Part shown: positions 56,703-64,000 of the stretch, piece after piece
Layout of the letters: the number at the start of each line of letters is the position of its first letter
Numbering within the stretch: the stretch's first letter is position 1
Origin: Planococcus antarcticus DSM 14505
GTDB taxonomy: Bacteria; Bacillota; Bacilli; Bacillales_A; Planococcaceae
Reading direction: 5' to 3'
Assembly (NCBI RefSeq): GCF_001687565.2
Contig: NZ_CP016534.2
Location: 996,501-1,060,500, forward strand
Length of the DNA: 64,000 nt
Program-made: the position numbers and the translations under genes
Notes under the pieces: model-generated
The model's input: the letters and a program-made list of their open reading frames with translations, nothing else
What the model was told of the DNA's origin: nothing
The model's database searches: none

Positions 56703-57599
56703 ATGAAACCTGCAGGACAGCAAAAGAACCAAGACCTTGATCATTCAGTCAATTATGATGTGACTACGGGGAAAGGTTTTCTGAAAGAATTGCTTCAGCG
56801 GATTAAAGACGTCGACGTGCCAGGACTTGGAGCACAGTTGGCGTTTTTTTTCCTCTTGTCAATTTTTCCTTTGCTGATTTTCCTGGTAACCCTGTTGCCG
56901 TATTTGTCTTTATCGCAAGATCAAATTTATAGTTTCATGGAAGAAGTTGTTCCGGCAGAGGTTTATTTACTGATTGAGAGCACACTGGAAGAAATTTTGA
57001 CGAATCAAAACACCGGATTGTTATCATTTGGTATTTTAGCGACGATTTGGTCGGCAAGTTTAGGTATGGATGCTTTGATCAAATCTTTAAATCTTTCTTA
57101 TAAAGTAATGGAAAATCGCCCGCTCCTAATCGCACGGGGAATGTCGATTTTGATGACCATTTTGTTGATTTTTATTTTAATAGTTGCTTTGGCTTTGCCC
57201 GTTTTCGGTGAGCAGCTTGGATTGCTGATTTTTTCGTTTCTAGGATTGGAAGAAGGATTTCTTGCTCTGTGGAGTTCAATCCGCTTCACCATTCCGGCGA
57301 TCATCACATTTGTTGCCTGTGTAATTATCTACTGGCTAGCTCCGAATGTGAAGATGAACATTTTGAGCGTTCTGGCAGGAGCAGCATTTGCTGCAATCGG
57401 CTGGCTGTTGACTTCCTATCTATTTTCAATTTATGTCAGTAATTTCGGTAACTTTTCAGCTACTTATGGCAGTATTGGTGGGGTTATTATCTTGATGCTC
57501 TGGCTCTATATCTCAGCCATGTTATTGATAATTGGTGGACAGATCAACGCAGTGATGAAAGAACGTCGGCATTTTAAAAAAAGAAGGCATCCTGAATGA
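56703..57599 (+). CDS. YihY/virulence factor BrkB family membrane protein
   Basis: A 298-residue inner-membrane protein with about six hydrophobic segments. VPGLGAQLAFFFLLSIFPLLIF, TNQNTGLLSFGILATIWSAS and the C-terminal ATYGSIGGVIILMLWLYISA with MLLIIGGQINA follow the YihY/BrkB pattern. I chose ATG 56703, which has no clear ribosome site; the frame stays open upstream to 56562 inside ytxH, so translation may depend on coupling. Once called RNase BN, the family is now an uncharacterised transporter-like group. Confidence 0.87.
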   Translation: MKPAGQQKNQDLDHSVNYDVTTGKGFLKELLQRIKDVDVPGLGAQLAFFFLLSIFPLLIFLVTLLPYLSLSQDQIYSFMEEVVPAEVYLLIESTLEEILTNQNTGLLSFGILATIWSASLGMDALIKSLNLSYKVMENRPLLIARGMSILMTILLIFILIVALALPVFGEQLGLLIFSFLGLEEGFLALWSSIRFTIPAIITFVACVIIYWLAPNVKMNILSVLAGAAFAAIGWLLTSYLFSIYVSNFGNFSATYGSIGGVIILMLWLYISAMLLIIGGQINAVMKERRHFKKRRHPE

Positions 57600-57622
57600 T
57601 TACCAATTCAGGATGCCTTTTT
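57584..57622. terminator. Bidirectional terminator between yihY-like and zosA-like genes
   Basis: AAGGCATCCTGAA (57584-57596) pairs perfectly with TTCAGGATGCCTT (57607-57619), followed by T on the plus strand. The left arm overlaps the yihY stop. Confidence 0.92.
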
Positions 57623-59491
57623 CTATACATTTCGATTGAGCATGCGTAAGCCGTTTAAAATGACCAAAATCGTGCTACCTTCGTGGCCAATGACGCCAAT
57701 CGGCAAGGTGATGACTTGGAAAAAATTAGAAATAATCAAGAGAATGATGACAGAAACTGAAAAGAAGATGTTTTGTTTCACGATGCGCTGCATTTTTCGA
57801 GAAAGGCGGATTGAGTAGGCAATGCGCGATAAATCGTTTTTCATCAGAATGACATCAGCAGTTTCCAGAGCAATATCGGTCCCTGCACCCATGGCGATGC
57901 CGGTCGTTGCCGTCGCCAGCGCAGGAGCATCATTTATACCGTCACCCGTCATGGCCACGTACTGATATTTTTCCAGCAGTTTTTTCAACTCTTTCACTTT
58001 ATCTGCCGGCAAGCATTCGGCAATATAATCATCGACGCCTGTTTCCTTGGCAATAACGGCTGCCGTTTTGCGGTTATCACCCGTTAGCATGATGCAGTAG
58101 ATGCCTACTTTTTGCAGCTCTTTAATTGTTGATTTGGTGATATCACGGACCGTATCCTTCAATGCCATGGCCGCAAGTATTCCGTCATTGTCACGAACGA
58201 AAGTGACTGTTTTTCCTTGGTTGGCCAGTTTCGTCAAAAGTCCATTTTCAAATTCTTCTGCCAGCTGTTCATCTACAAACTTAGGTTTTCCAACGAGAAA
58301 TTCTTCCCGGTCAATAGTTGCTTTTAAGCCATTGCCCGGGACATCTTCAATGGATAGGTTTGGCAACGGAACAATACCTTTTGATACGATAAAATCATTG
58401 ATGGCTTTGGCTAGCGGATGATTGGATTGAGACTCGATTCCAGCAATTCTGGCCATCGCAAGTTGAGGATCCGCTCCTTTTCGAATGACAAAATCCGTAA
58501 CTTCGGGCTGGCCCCGCGTTAATGTGCCGGTTTTATCAAAAGCGATGGCTCGGACCACACTTAAGTTCTCGAGATGCATACCGCCCTTGAAGATGACGCC
58601 GCTTTTAGCTCCATTGGAAATAGCAGCAAGCGTAGCAGGCATGATAGAAGCGACAAGAGCACAAGGCGAAGCCACTACCAGCAGGACCATGGCCCGGTAA
58701 AAAGTCGTATTCCAATCCCAAACAAAAAGATAATGTGGCACAAACAACATGAGTACAAAAATGACAAGCACAACTTTTACATAACGACCTTCAAAGCGTT
58801 CGATAAATTGCTGGGAAGGAGATTTCTCGCTTTGTGCAGATTGAACCAAGTCGATAATTTTCTGGAACATGGTTTCAGAGCTGGGCTTGGTCATTTCCAT
58901 CGTGATGGCCCCTGACAAATTGACTGTCCCTGCAAATAGTTCATCTTCTTCATACTTTGAGACAGGAAGAGCTTCGCCGCTAATGGCAGATTCGTCTACA
59001 GCGGTTTGGCCGATGTGCAAAGCGCCATCCACCGGTATCCGTTCACCCGGTTTTACGACAATAAGGTCGCCTGTGCTCAGCTCGTTTAGAGGGACCCGCA
59101 CCGTTTGCCCTTCTCTAATCAGCCAAGCGGCTTCGGGTTGCAGTTCCATTAAGGAAGTGATTTCTTTGCGACTTTTGTTCATTGTGTATGTTTCTAGCGC
59201 GCCACTTAAAGAAAAGATGAAAATCAGGATGGCGCCTTCTGCCCAATAACCAATGATAGAAGAGCCGACTGCTGCTAAAATCATTAAGATTTCAACATTT
59301 AATTGTCTATCTTCTAAAGTTTTCAATATGCCGTATTTAGCTTTGGCATAGCCACCAATTACAAAAGCTAGTAAAAAGATAATGACTGAATAAGTGGAAT
59401 ACTGTTGTAGGTCTAATATAAAAGCGATGACAATTAAAAATCCTGAAAACAACGAGGCAATCAATTCGATATGTGTTTTTAAAAATAGCAT
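57623..59491 (-). CDS. Heavy-metal P1B-type ATPase (ZosA-like)
   Basis: A 622-residue metal-transporting ATPase without an N-terminal metal-binding domain. Motifs: TGE loop as SGEALPVSK, the transmembrane SPC site in VVASPCALVASIMPA, phosphorylation DKTGTLTRG, the HP motif SNHPLAKAI and MTGDGINDAPALA. It most resembles ZosA of B. subtilis, linked to zinc uptake under peroxide stress, but Zn/Cd efflux is also possible. ATG 59491 lies 6 bases after AGGTG on the minus strand. I saw no clear PerR or CzrA box. Confidence 0.87.
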   Translation of the reverse strand: MLFLKTHIELIASLFSGFLIVIAFILDLQQYSTYSVIIFLLAFVIGGYAKAKYGILKTLEDRQLNVEILMILAAVGSSIIGYWAEGAILIFIFSLSGALETYTMNKSRKEITSLMELQPEAAWLIREGQTVRVPLNELSTGDLIVVKPGERIPVDGALHIGQTAVDESAISGEALPVSKYEEDELFAGTVNLSGAITMEMTKPSSETMFQKIIDLVQSAQSEKSPSQQFIERFEGRYVKVVLVIFVLMLFVPHYLFVWDWNTTFYRAMVLLVVASPCALVASIMPATLAAISNGAKSGVIFKGGMHLENLSVVRAIAFDKTGTLTRGQPEVTDFVIRKGADPQLAMARIAGIESQSNHPLAKAINDFIVSKGIVPLPNLSIEDVPGNGLKATIDREEFLVGKPKFVDEQLAEEFENGLLTKLANQGKTVTFVRDNDGILAAMALKDTVRDITKSTIKELQKVGIYCIMLTGDNRKTAAVIAKETGVDDYIAECLPADKVKELKKLLEKYQYVAMTGDGINDAPALATATTGIAMGAGTDIALETADVILMKNDLSRIAYSIRLSRKMQRIVKQNIFFSVSVIILLIISNFFQVITLPIGVIGHEGSTILVILNGLRMLNRNV

Positions 59492-59640
59492 GAGTGGCAC
59501 CTGCCTTTCTGGATCCATTTGTCGAATTTAAAATTCTAAAGGACGTAGGTGCAGAAGGAAAAAATTAAACTTCTATTATTCTGTAGTCTATCACATTATT
59601 TCTGAGTAATAGAGAAGCTTGCCCTAAAGTAAAAGGCAAA

Positions 59641-59677
59641 AGAAAAATCCATTGCCTGTCCGGCAACGGATTTTCTG
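59641..59677 (-). terminator. Intrinsic terminator of the SE1561 gene
   Basis: On the minus strand AAAATCCGTTGCC pairs with GGCAATGGATTTT, with one mismatch, followed by T residues (A run 59643-59647 on the plus strand). Confidence 0.8.
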
Positions 59678-59678
59678 C

Positions 59679-59873
59679 TCATTGTTTTTCAGCTGGGCGA
59701 CCCTGGAATTGTTTCATCTTGTCATCCAAGTCATCGACCATCGCGATTAAGCGATCAATATCTTCAAGTTCCGTGTTTTCAGGTTCAATAGCATCTAGTA
59801 CTTCCAAAAACATGCTTAAGCGTTGTTTCATATAAGAGACCTGCTGTTCTTTGTTGGTAATGGATTTCCCCAC
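59679..59873 (-). CDS. SE1561 family protein
   Basis: A 64-residue helical protein: EQQVSYMKQRLSMFLEVLDA, IEPENTELEDIDRLIAMVDD and LDDKMKQF match the SE1561 family of staphylococci and planococci, of unknown function. I chose GTG 59873, 6 bases after GAGGTG on the minus strand. Longer in-frame starts at 59894 and 59927 have no good ribosome site. It is a single-gene unit with its own terminator. Confidence 0.75.
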   Translation of the reverse strand: MGKSITNKEQQVSYMKQRLSMFLEVLDAIEPENTELEDIDRLIAMVDDLDDKMKQFQGRPAEKQ

Positions 59874-59927
59874 TTGATACACCTCATTTCGCATGTTAAT
59901 CGTAACGGATAATGGGGACAATTTCAA

Positions 59928-60205
59928 TAACTATAGGTAGAACTAATTATTTTACTGGTTTTTATATTTTGAATATTTACTTAATTTAAAGTTTGTGTTA
60001 AGTTAAACTTAATCAATAGAGAGGGGAGGCCGAAGGGAATCAGCGAAACCAAACCACAACATCAGCAAATTCAAAGGAGGGGGTTCGCACATTTCATCGG
60101 TGTCTTAGCCGAAAATGGGATTATGAAAGATAACTTAACTGTATATAAAACATAAAGGCTCATCCGCAATCTGACATCAGATACGCTATGAGCCTTTTAT
60201 GATCG
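59928..60205. other. Gene-free stretch with a 15-bp palindrome and an orphan ribosome site
   Basis: Contains TTAAGT-TAA-ACTTAA (59998-60012), a perfect operator-like palindrome, and AAAGGAGGGGG (about 60075-60085) with no usable start codon after it. A frame open from about 59982 to TAA 60153 reads KPQHQQIQRRGFAHFIGVLA and more but has no start codon. It may be a gene remnant. A terminator-like hairpin ends the stretch. Confidence 0.4.
60152..60200. terminator. Hairpin between the orphan stretch and osmC
   Basis: ATAAAGGCTCAT pairs with ATGAGCCTTTTAT, with an inner ATCTGA/TCAGAT stem. T-runs are short on both strands. It probably ends osmC transcription on the minus strand. Confidence 0.65.
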
Positions 60206-60586
60206 TTAATGGATTTCGAAGGTTTCAATGATTTCAATAGAATCTTGGACCGATTGCACCATTGAACAATTTTTCCGGGTCAATTCCAAAATGCGGGGCA
60301 TTTTTTCTTCGTTGATATCCCCAGTGATTACAAAGTGCAGGTGAACTTTCTCCACTCGGTCAGCCTCTTCTTCATTGCGCACAATTTCTTTTACTTCAAT
60401 TTGAATATCTTCAGCAGGCATTCTCATCTTTTCAAGCACTTTCCTCATGACCCCTCCGCTGCATACTGCTAACGACGAAACCAAGAGTTGATACGGACGG
60501 AAACCGTGCTCTTCGTTGCTCGAAATTTGAAGCTCACCAAAGGGCAAATGCCCTGTAAAGCCATTTTCGTTCATTGAATAATTCAT
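60206..60586 (-). CDS. OsmC family protein
   Basis: A 126-residue OsmC/Ohr-fold protein, the family of thiol peroxidases that reduce organic hydroperoxides. The two redox cysteines are present, Cys42 in SLAVCSGGVM and Cys107 in NCSMVQSV. It is more like the general OsmC (YhfA-type) group than Ohr. ATG 60586 follows AGGAGG on the minus strand. Its promoter overlaps that of the divergent transporter gene. Confidence 0.88.
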   Translation of the reverse strand: MNYSMNENGFTGHLPFGELQISSNEEHGFRPYQLLVSSLAVCSGGVMRKVLEKMRMPAEDIQIEVKEIVRNEEEADRVEKVHLHFVITGDINEEKMPRILELTRKNCSMVQSVQDSIEIIETFEIH

Positions 60587-60608
60587 CCCTAACGCCTCCT
60601 ATGTTAGA

Positions 60609-60637
60609 ATTGTATCTGAATTCTTATTAAATACAAA
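60609..60637. promoter_or_regulatory. Overlapping divergent promoters of osmC and the MFS gene
   Basis: On the minus strand TTGTAT (60631-60636) and TACAAT (60609-60614), spacer 16, point to osmC. On the plus strand TTGTAT (60610-60615) and TACAAA (60632-60637), spacer 16, point to the MFS gene. The two promoters use almost the same bases, so RNA polymerase can load only one at a time. Confidence 0.55.
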
Positions 60638-60663
60638 AAAACGTGCTTATTCAGGGAGGCATC

Positions 60664-61842
60664 ATGAAGAATTTCTTAAAAAGTGAGCGTGGTCGGTTTT
60701 GGATTCTAGTGACCATCGTCTCCATATCCGGTTTTTCGCAGGGGATGCTGCTGCCGCTAATCGCGGTTATTTTTGAGCAAGATGGTGTCTCATCTGCTTT
60801 GAATGGCCTGAGTGCCACCGGTTTGTACATAGGTACGTTAGTAATTGCTCCATTTATGGAGCCACAATTGCGAAAGTTCGGCTACAAGCCACTGATTTTA
60901 GTCGGAGGGGGATTGGTTATCCTTTCCTTACTTTTTTTTCCATTGTGGAAATCGGTGATGTTTTGGTTTGTACTCCGCATTTTAATTGGCATCGGTGACC
61001 AAGCATTGCACTTTTCAACTCAAACTTGGATTACGAGTACGTCGCCGCAACACCGTTTGGGACGCAATATCGCTATTTACGGTATGTCTTTCAGTATCGG
61101 TTTTGGAGCAGGCCCTCTTTTTGTGCCGATGGTAGAAGTGTTTGAAGCTTTGCCATTCATCGTTTCAGGGTTGCTTTGTCTGGCAGCTTGGTCATTGGTT
61201 TTCTTGTTGAAGAATGACTTTCCGGAATTCTCTGGAGGTTCCATGACTGCGAAAGGAACATTGGGGCGTTTTAAAGCAGCTTTGCTCATTGCGTGGGTCG
61301 CGTTTTTGCCTCCGCTTGGTTATGGTTTTCTTGAAGCCTCACTCCACGCGATTTATCCGGTCTACGCTTTGCGCCAGTCGATGGAAGTAGGTATGGTCTC
61401 CATCATGCTGGCAGCTTTTTCAGCGGGGGCGATTGCAACACAACTGCCATTGGGAAATTTAAGTGATCGAATCGGCAGAAGGAAAGTCCTCCTGCTAATT
61501 CTGGCGGGGGGAGCAGCTGTATTTACCATAGCCAGCTTCTACGAATCCAATCCCTGGCTAACTGTAGGATTTTTTGCACTAGCCGGCATGTTTGTCGGTT
61601 CTACGTTTTCGCTTGGCATTTCGTATATGGCGGACTTGATGCCGAAAGATCTATTGCCGACGGGCAATTTACTGTGCGGAATCGCGTTCAGTATCGGGAG
61701 CCTGGCAGGGCCATCGCTGGGTGGCCTGTTTATTGAATACTCGGGAGGATTCAGCTTCTTATTGCTGATCGCCGGTATTCTGTTGCTGATTTTGATGCTG
61801 ATTGCATTGAAAGGCAATACGACAAGGACAGATGTTGTATAA
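60664..61842 (+). CDS. MFS transporter (YfkF-like)
   Basis: A 392-residue, 12-span major facilitator. The loop motif DRIGRRK lies between TM8 and TM9 (GNLSDRIGRRKVLLLILAGG), with RILIGIGDQALHFSTQTWIT and GISYMADLMPKDLLPTGNLL typical of drug or sugar exporters of the YfkF group. The substrate is unknown. ATG 60664 follows GGGAGG at 60654-60659. It is divergent from osmC. The order DUF1128 (yfkK), yfkF and the second TRAM methyltransferase recalls the B. subtilis yfk-yfj region. Confidence 0.85.
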   Translation: MKNFLKSERGRFWILVTIVSISGFSQGMLLPLIAVIFEQDGVSSALNGLSATGLYIGTLVIAPFMEPQLRKFGYKPLILVGGGLVILSLLFFPLWKSVMFWFVLRILIGIGDQALHFSTQTWITSTSPQHRLGRNIAIYGMSFSIGFGAGPLFVPMVEVFEALPFIVSGLLCLAAWSLVFLLKNDFPEFSGGSMTAKGTLGRFKAALLIAWVAFLPPLGYGFLEASLHAIYPVYALRQSMEVGMVSIMLAAFSAGAIATQLPLGNLSDRIGRRKVLLLILAGGAAVFTIASFYESNPWLTVGFFALAGMFVGSTFSLGISYMADLMPKDLLPTGNLLCGIAFSIGSLAGPSLGGLFIEYSGGFSFLLLIAGILLLILMLIALKGNTTRTDVV

Positions 61843-61852
61843 AGTAAGCCGA

Positions 61853-61899
61853 CAAAAAAGCTGGATCAGAGAGTAAAATTCTCTGCTCCAGCTTTTTTA
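61853..61899. terminator. Bidirectional terminator after the MFS gene
   Basis: AAAAAAGCTGGATCAGAGA pairs with TCTCTGCTCCAGCTTTTTT, one mismatch, around GTAAAAT. It also closes the minus-strand transcript carrying the repeat-A copy. Confidence 0.92.
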
Positions 61900-61902
61900 T
61901 TG

Positions 61903-62017
61903 TCTAGCTCCAGCTGCCAGATTCTAGGGTCGTAAGCCACTCTAGCTGTGCGGCTGAAAAACACCGCTGCCTGAGCGTCTGACGCCCGTCGAATTTACAA
62001 GGCAACTTGCGCTTTTC
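61903..62017 (-). repeat. Repeat family A, minus-strand copy
   Basis: Read on the minus strand it starts GAAAAGCGCAAGTTGCC right after the TAA of the methyltransferase gene, shows GGGCGTCAGACGCT, GCAGCGGTGTTTTTCAGCCG with CACAGC, GTGGCTTACGACCCTAGAA and ends GGCAGCTGGAGCTAGACAA. P1 is AGTTGCC/GGCAGCT. P2 is CGT...ACG instead of CAT...ATG, so pairing is kept with different bases. Confidence 0.85.
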
Positions 62018-63382
62018 TTACTTCAATACCAATTTTGTTACTGATTCCACTTGCGCAGTTTGTGGGAACATATCAACCGGTTGAATGTATTCAATGCGGT
62101 AGATTTTGGTCAATTGCTGCAAATCTTTTGCCAGCGTGGAAGGGTTGCATGACGTGTAGACAAAGCGTTTTGGCTTTACTTTTAAAATGGTTTGCAACAG
62201 TGAATCAGTGAGCCCTGTGCGCGGTGGATCCACTGTTAGCACGTCAGGCACGAATCCTTCGTTGCTCCAAAGCTCCAGCCATTTTTCAGCTGTACCTGTG
62301 ACGTACTTCGCCGTATAGCCTTGTGCTTTGGCATTGGCTTTTGCATCGACGACACTTTCGTGTAAAACGTCCATTCCGCGAACTTCTTTGGCACTGTCCG
62401 CTAACCAAAGTCCAATCGTTCCGACGCCACAATAAGCATCGACGACTGTTTCTTTACCGGTTAATTCAGCTGCGCGTTTGATTTCATCGTATAGTTTCAC
62501 GGTTTGAGTCGGGTTGAGTTGGAAGAAGGCACGCGCTGACAGATCGAATGCCAGTTCACCCAGCTCTTCGTGAATGGTATCTTTGCCAAACAATGTGACA
62601 GTTTCGTCCCCGAAAACCAAAGAAGTCTTTTCTTTATTAATGTTTTGGACGATCGATACTAAATTGGTATCAATCTTTTTTAGACGTTCCATTAATAATT
62701 CTTTTTGTGGAATCTTCGAACGTGTCGTCACCAGCACCAATTGGATTTCACCAGTTTTTACGCCGGTGCGGACAACGATGGTGCGGATAATGCCTTTCAT
62801 CGTCTTGCCATCGTATATCGGCATTTTCAATTCTTCCAAAATTCGTTTGACTGCGTTCGTAATTACCGTTGTATCAGGGTGCTGAACGATGCATTCATCA
62901 ATATCTAAAAGTTGATGAGAACCTTCTGCGAACAATCCAGCGATAACTTTCGAGCCTTTCAGGCGCGTCTGGAATTGGCTTTTGTTACGGTAACGCCACG
63001 GATCTTCCATGCCGATGGTTTTCTCAACACGAACTTTCGTGCCTTTCAAGTAGCGTTCCAATGCCTGCAAGACAAGATCTCTCTTTTCAACTAGCTGCTG
63101 GTTATAAGTCATATGTTGCAATTGACAGCCGCCACATGCTTCATAAATTGGGCAAGGCGGTGTCTGGCGGTGCGTAGAAGCGGTATGGATATTGACAATG
63201 CGTGCTTGTGCAAAATTACGCTTGACCAGAGTTACTTGCGCAGTAATTTCTTCACCTGGAAGAGCTCCCGGTACAAATACCACATTGCGCTTAAAATAGC
63301 CGATGCCTTCGCCGTTAATGCCAAGCCGTTTAATGGTCATCGGCAATTTCTGGCCTTCTTCAATACTAGGTTTCTCGTTCAT
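62018..63382 (-). CDS. TRAM-domain RNA (uracil-C5-)-methyltransferase, second copy (YfjO-like)
   Basis: A 454-residue RumA/TrmA-family SAM enzyme, paralogue of the gene at 27152-28513. It has a TRAM domain ([19 protein letters not shown]), Fe-S ligands in [14 protein letters not shown] and DECIVQH, the SAM motif [21 protein letters not shown] and the catalytic Cys in [12 protein letters not shown]. It resembles YfjO of B. subtilis, whose substrate is less certain. ATG 63382 lies 9 bases after AAGGAT on the minus strand; a GTG at 63391 is possible. A repeat-A copy begins at its stop codon. Confidence 0.88.
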   Translation of the reverse strand: MNEKPSIEEGQKLPMTIKRLGINGEGIGYFKRNVVFVPGALPGEEITAQVTLVKRNFAQARIVNIHTASTHRQTPPCPIYEACGGCQLQHMTYNQQLVEKRDLVLQALERYLKGTKVRVEKTIGMEDPWRYRNKSQFQTRLKGSKVIAGLFAEGSHQLLDIDECIVQHPDTTVITNAVKRILEELKMPIYDGKTMKGIIRTIVVRTGVKTGEIQLVLVTTRSKIPQKELLMERLKKIDTNLVSIVQNINKEKTSLVFGDETVTLFGKDTIHEELGELAFDLSARAFFQLNPTQTVKLYDEIKRAAELTGKETVVDAYCGVGTIGLWLADSAKEVRGMDVLHESVVDAKANAKAQGYTAKYVTGTAEKWLELWSNEGFVPDVLTVDPPRTGLTDSLLQTILKVKPKRFVYTSCNPSTLAKDLQQLTKIYRIEYIQPVDMFPQTAQVESVTKLVLK

Positions 63383-63423
63383 GGAACTCACATCCTTCAG
63401 TTAATCATCTCCTCATTATAGTC

Positions 63424-64000
63424 TTATTTATAGATATCAGCCAGTGCCGATCGCAAATTAGGAAACTTGAATTGGAACCCCTGTTGCTCGAGGACAGTAG
63501 GTAGGACTCGCTGACCTTCGAGAACGAGTTGGCTTTTGTCGCCTAAAGCCGTTTTCATTGCAAACGATGGAACAGGAATCCAATGCGGTCGTCCAAGGGC
63601 GTGGGCAATTTCTTTGCCGAAATCTTTCATTTGCTTTGGATTCGGAGCCGTGACGTTAAAGGCTCCAGTTAGCTGATTGTTGTCCAGTGCAAAAGCCAGT
63701 GCCCTTACCACGTCTTTAATGTGAATCCATGACAACCATTGTTTGCCGGAGCCGACTGTGCCACCTGCGAACATTTTGTAAGGCAACGCCATCAAAGGCA
63801 AAGCACCTGCATCTTTACCGAGGATAATACCAAATCGGCCACAAGCCACACGCAAGCCATCTTCTTCGGCTCGGTGCGCTAAAATTTCCCAGTCCCGAAC
63901 AGTTTGTGCTAGAAAATCAGAGCCAAGATCAGCAGAAGCTTCTGTATAGGTAACAGTTTGAGACGGCGGATAAATACCGACAGCACTCGCATTCACCAAA
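63424..64000 (-). CDS. TIGR01777 family epimerase (YfhF-like), 5' part outside the window
   Basis: The last 191 residues of an NAD(P)-dependent SDR epimerase of the YfhF (SulA-like) type; the N-terminal Rossmann motif lies beyond the right edge. NASAVGIY (the S/A-x-Y active-site region), VACGRFGIILGKDAGALPLM, GSGKQWLSWIHIKDVVRAL, GAFNVTAPNP and the C-terminal DUF1731 domain (LGRPHWIPVPSFAMKTALGD) are visible. The frame stays open to the edge, so the ATG-like start inside the window is not real. Confidence 0.9.
   Translation of the reverse strand, partial: LVNASAVGIYPPSQTVTYTEASADLGSDFLAQTVRDWEILAHRAEEDGLRVACGRFGIILGKDAGALPLMALPYKMFAGGTVGSGKQWLSWIHIKDVVRALAFALDNNQLTGAFNVTAPNPKQMKDFGKEIAHALGRPHWIPVPSFAMKTALGDKSQLVLEGQRVLPTVLEQQGFQFKFPNLRSALADIYK

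Noticed and set aside
59519..59545. PerR-like box before the ZosA-like ATPase
   Set aside because: TTTAGAATTTTAAATT only loosely resembles TTATAATNATTATAA; too many mismatches.

Overview
The window reads as a chromosome segment from a low-GC Gram-positive bacterium of the Bacillales. Planococcaceae (Planococcus-like) is my best guess. The reasons are purD-yerA-yerB-yerC-pcrB-pcrA-ligA-camS-gatCAB-dgkB-rlmCD gene order like the B. subtilis yer region, B. subtilis-type promoters and ribosome binding sites, and small proteins typical of the group (DUF1128, SE1561, FbpA-like). The genus is inference; no rRNA, tRNA, CRISPR array, prophage or intact insertion sequence was seen.

1-8.2 kb: the end of purQ, then purL-purF-purM-purN-purH-purD, the body of the de novo purine operon. 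8.2-12.3 kb: a GNAT acetyltransferase behind a promoter with an early hairpin, then an adenine deaminase-like enzyme, YerB and YerC. 12.4-21.8 kb: pcrB, a LexA-type box, pcrA-ligA-camS, and gatCAB. 22.3-28.5 kb: a thioredoxin-like protein, dgkB, a Nudix hydrolase, a cytochrome bd operon whose third gene is a 36-residue CydS-like subunit, and rlmCD.

28.5-35 kb looks accessory: a UvrA-like ABC protein behind a possible leader peptide, a 52-residue FbpA-like protein, an amidase gene cut off at its catalytic serine motif, repeat-rich DNA, and a TetR regulator divergent from a frameshifted MFS efflux gene with two matching operators. 35-45.7 kb: DEAD-box helicase, aminopeptidase, GDSL esterase, M20 peptidase, a TPP riboswitch with thiT, map, TspO, pepF, GNAT and DinB. 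45.6-54 kb: carbonic anhydrase, mreBH, a 46-residue membrane protein, a second M29 aminopeptidase, psuK-psuG, and a flavin monooxygenase-methyltransferase pair. 54-64 kb: DUF1128, an AGCS symporter, YtxH, YihY, a ZosA-like P-type ATPase, SE1561, OsmC, a YfkF-like transporter, a second TRAM/RumA methyltransferase and the end of a YfhF-like epimerase.

The most unusual signal is a family of about 115-122 bp structured repeats at three unrelated sites (38.3, 54.0 and 61.9 kb). Each array starts at the stop codon of the preceding gene, lies in the sense direction and ends before an intrinsic terminator. Stem bases change in a compensating way between copies, and one copy appears to hold a smaller element nested inside it. 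This points to a mobile or selected 3'-UTR RNA element.
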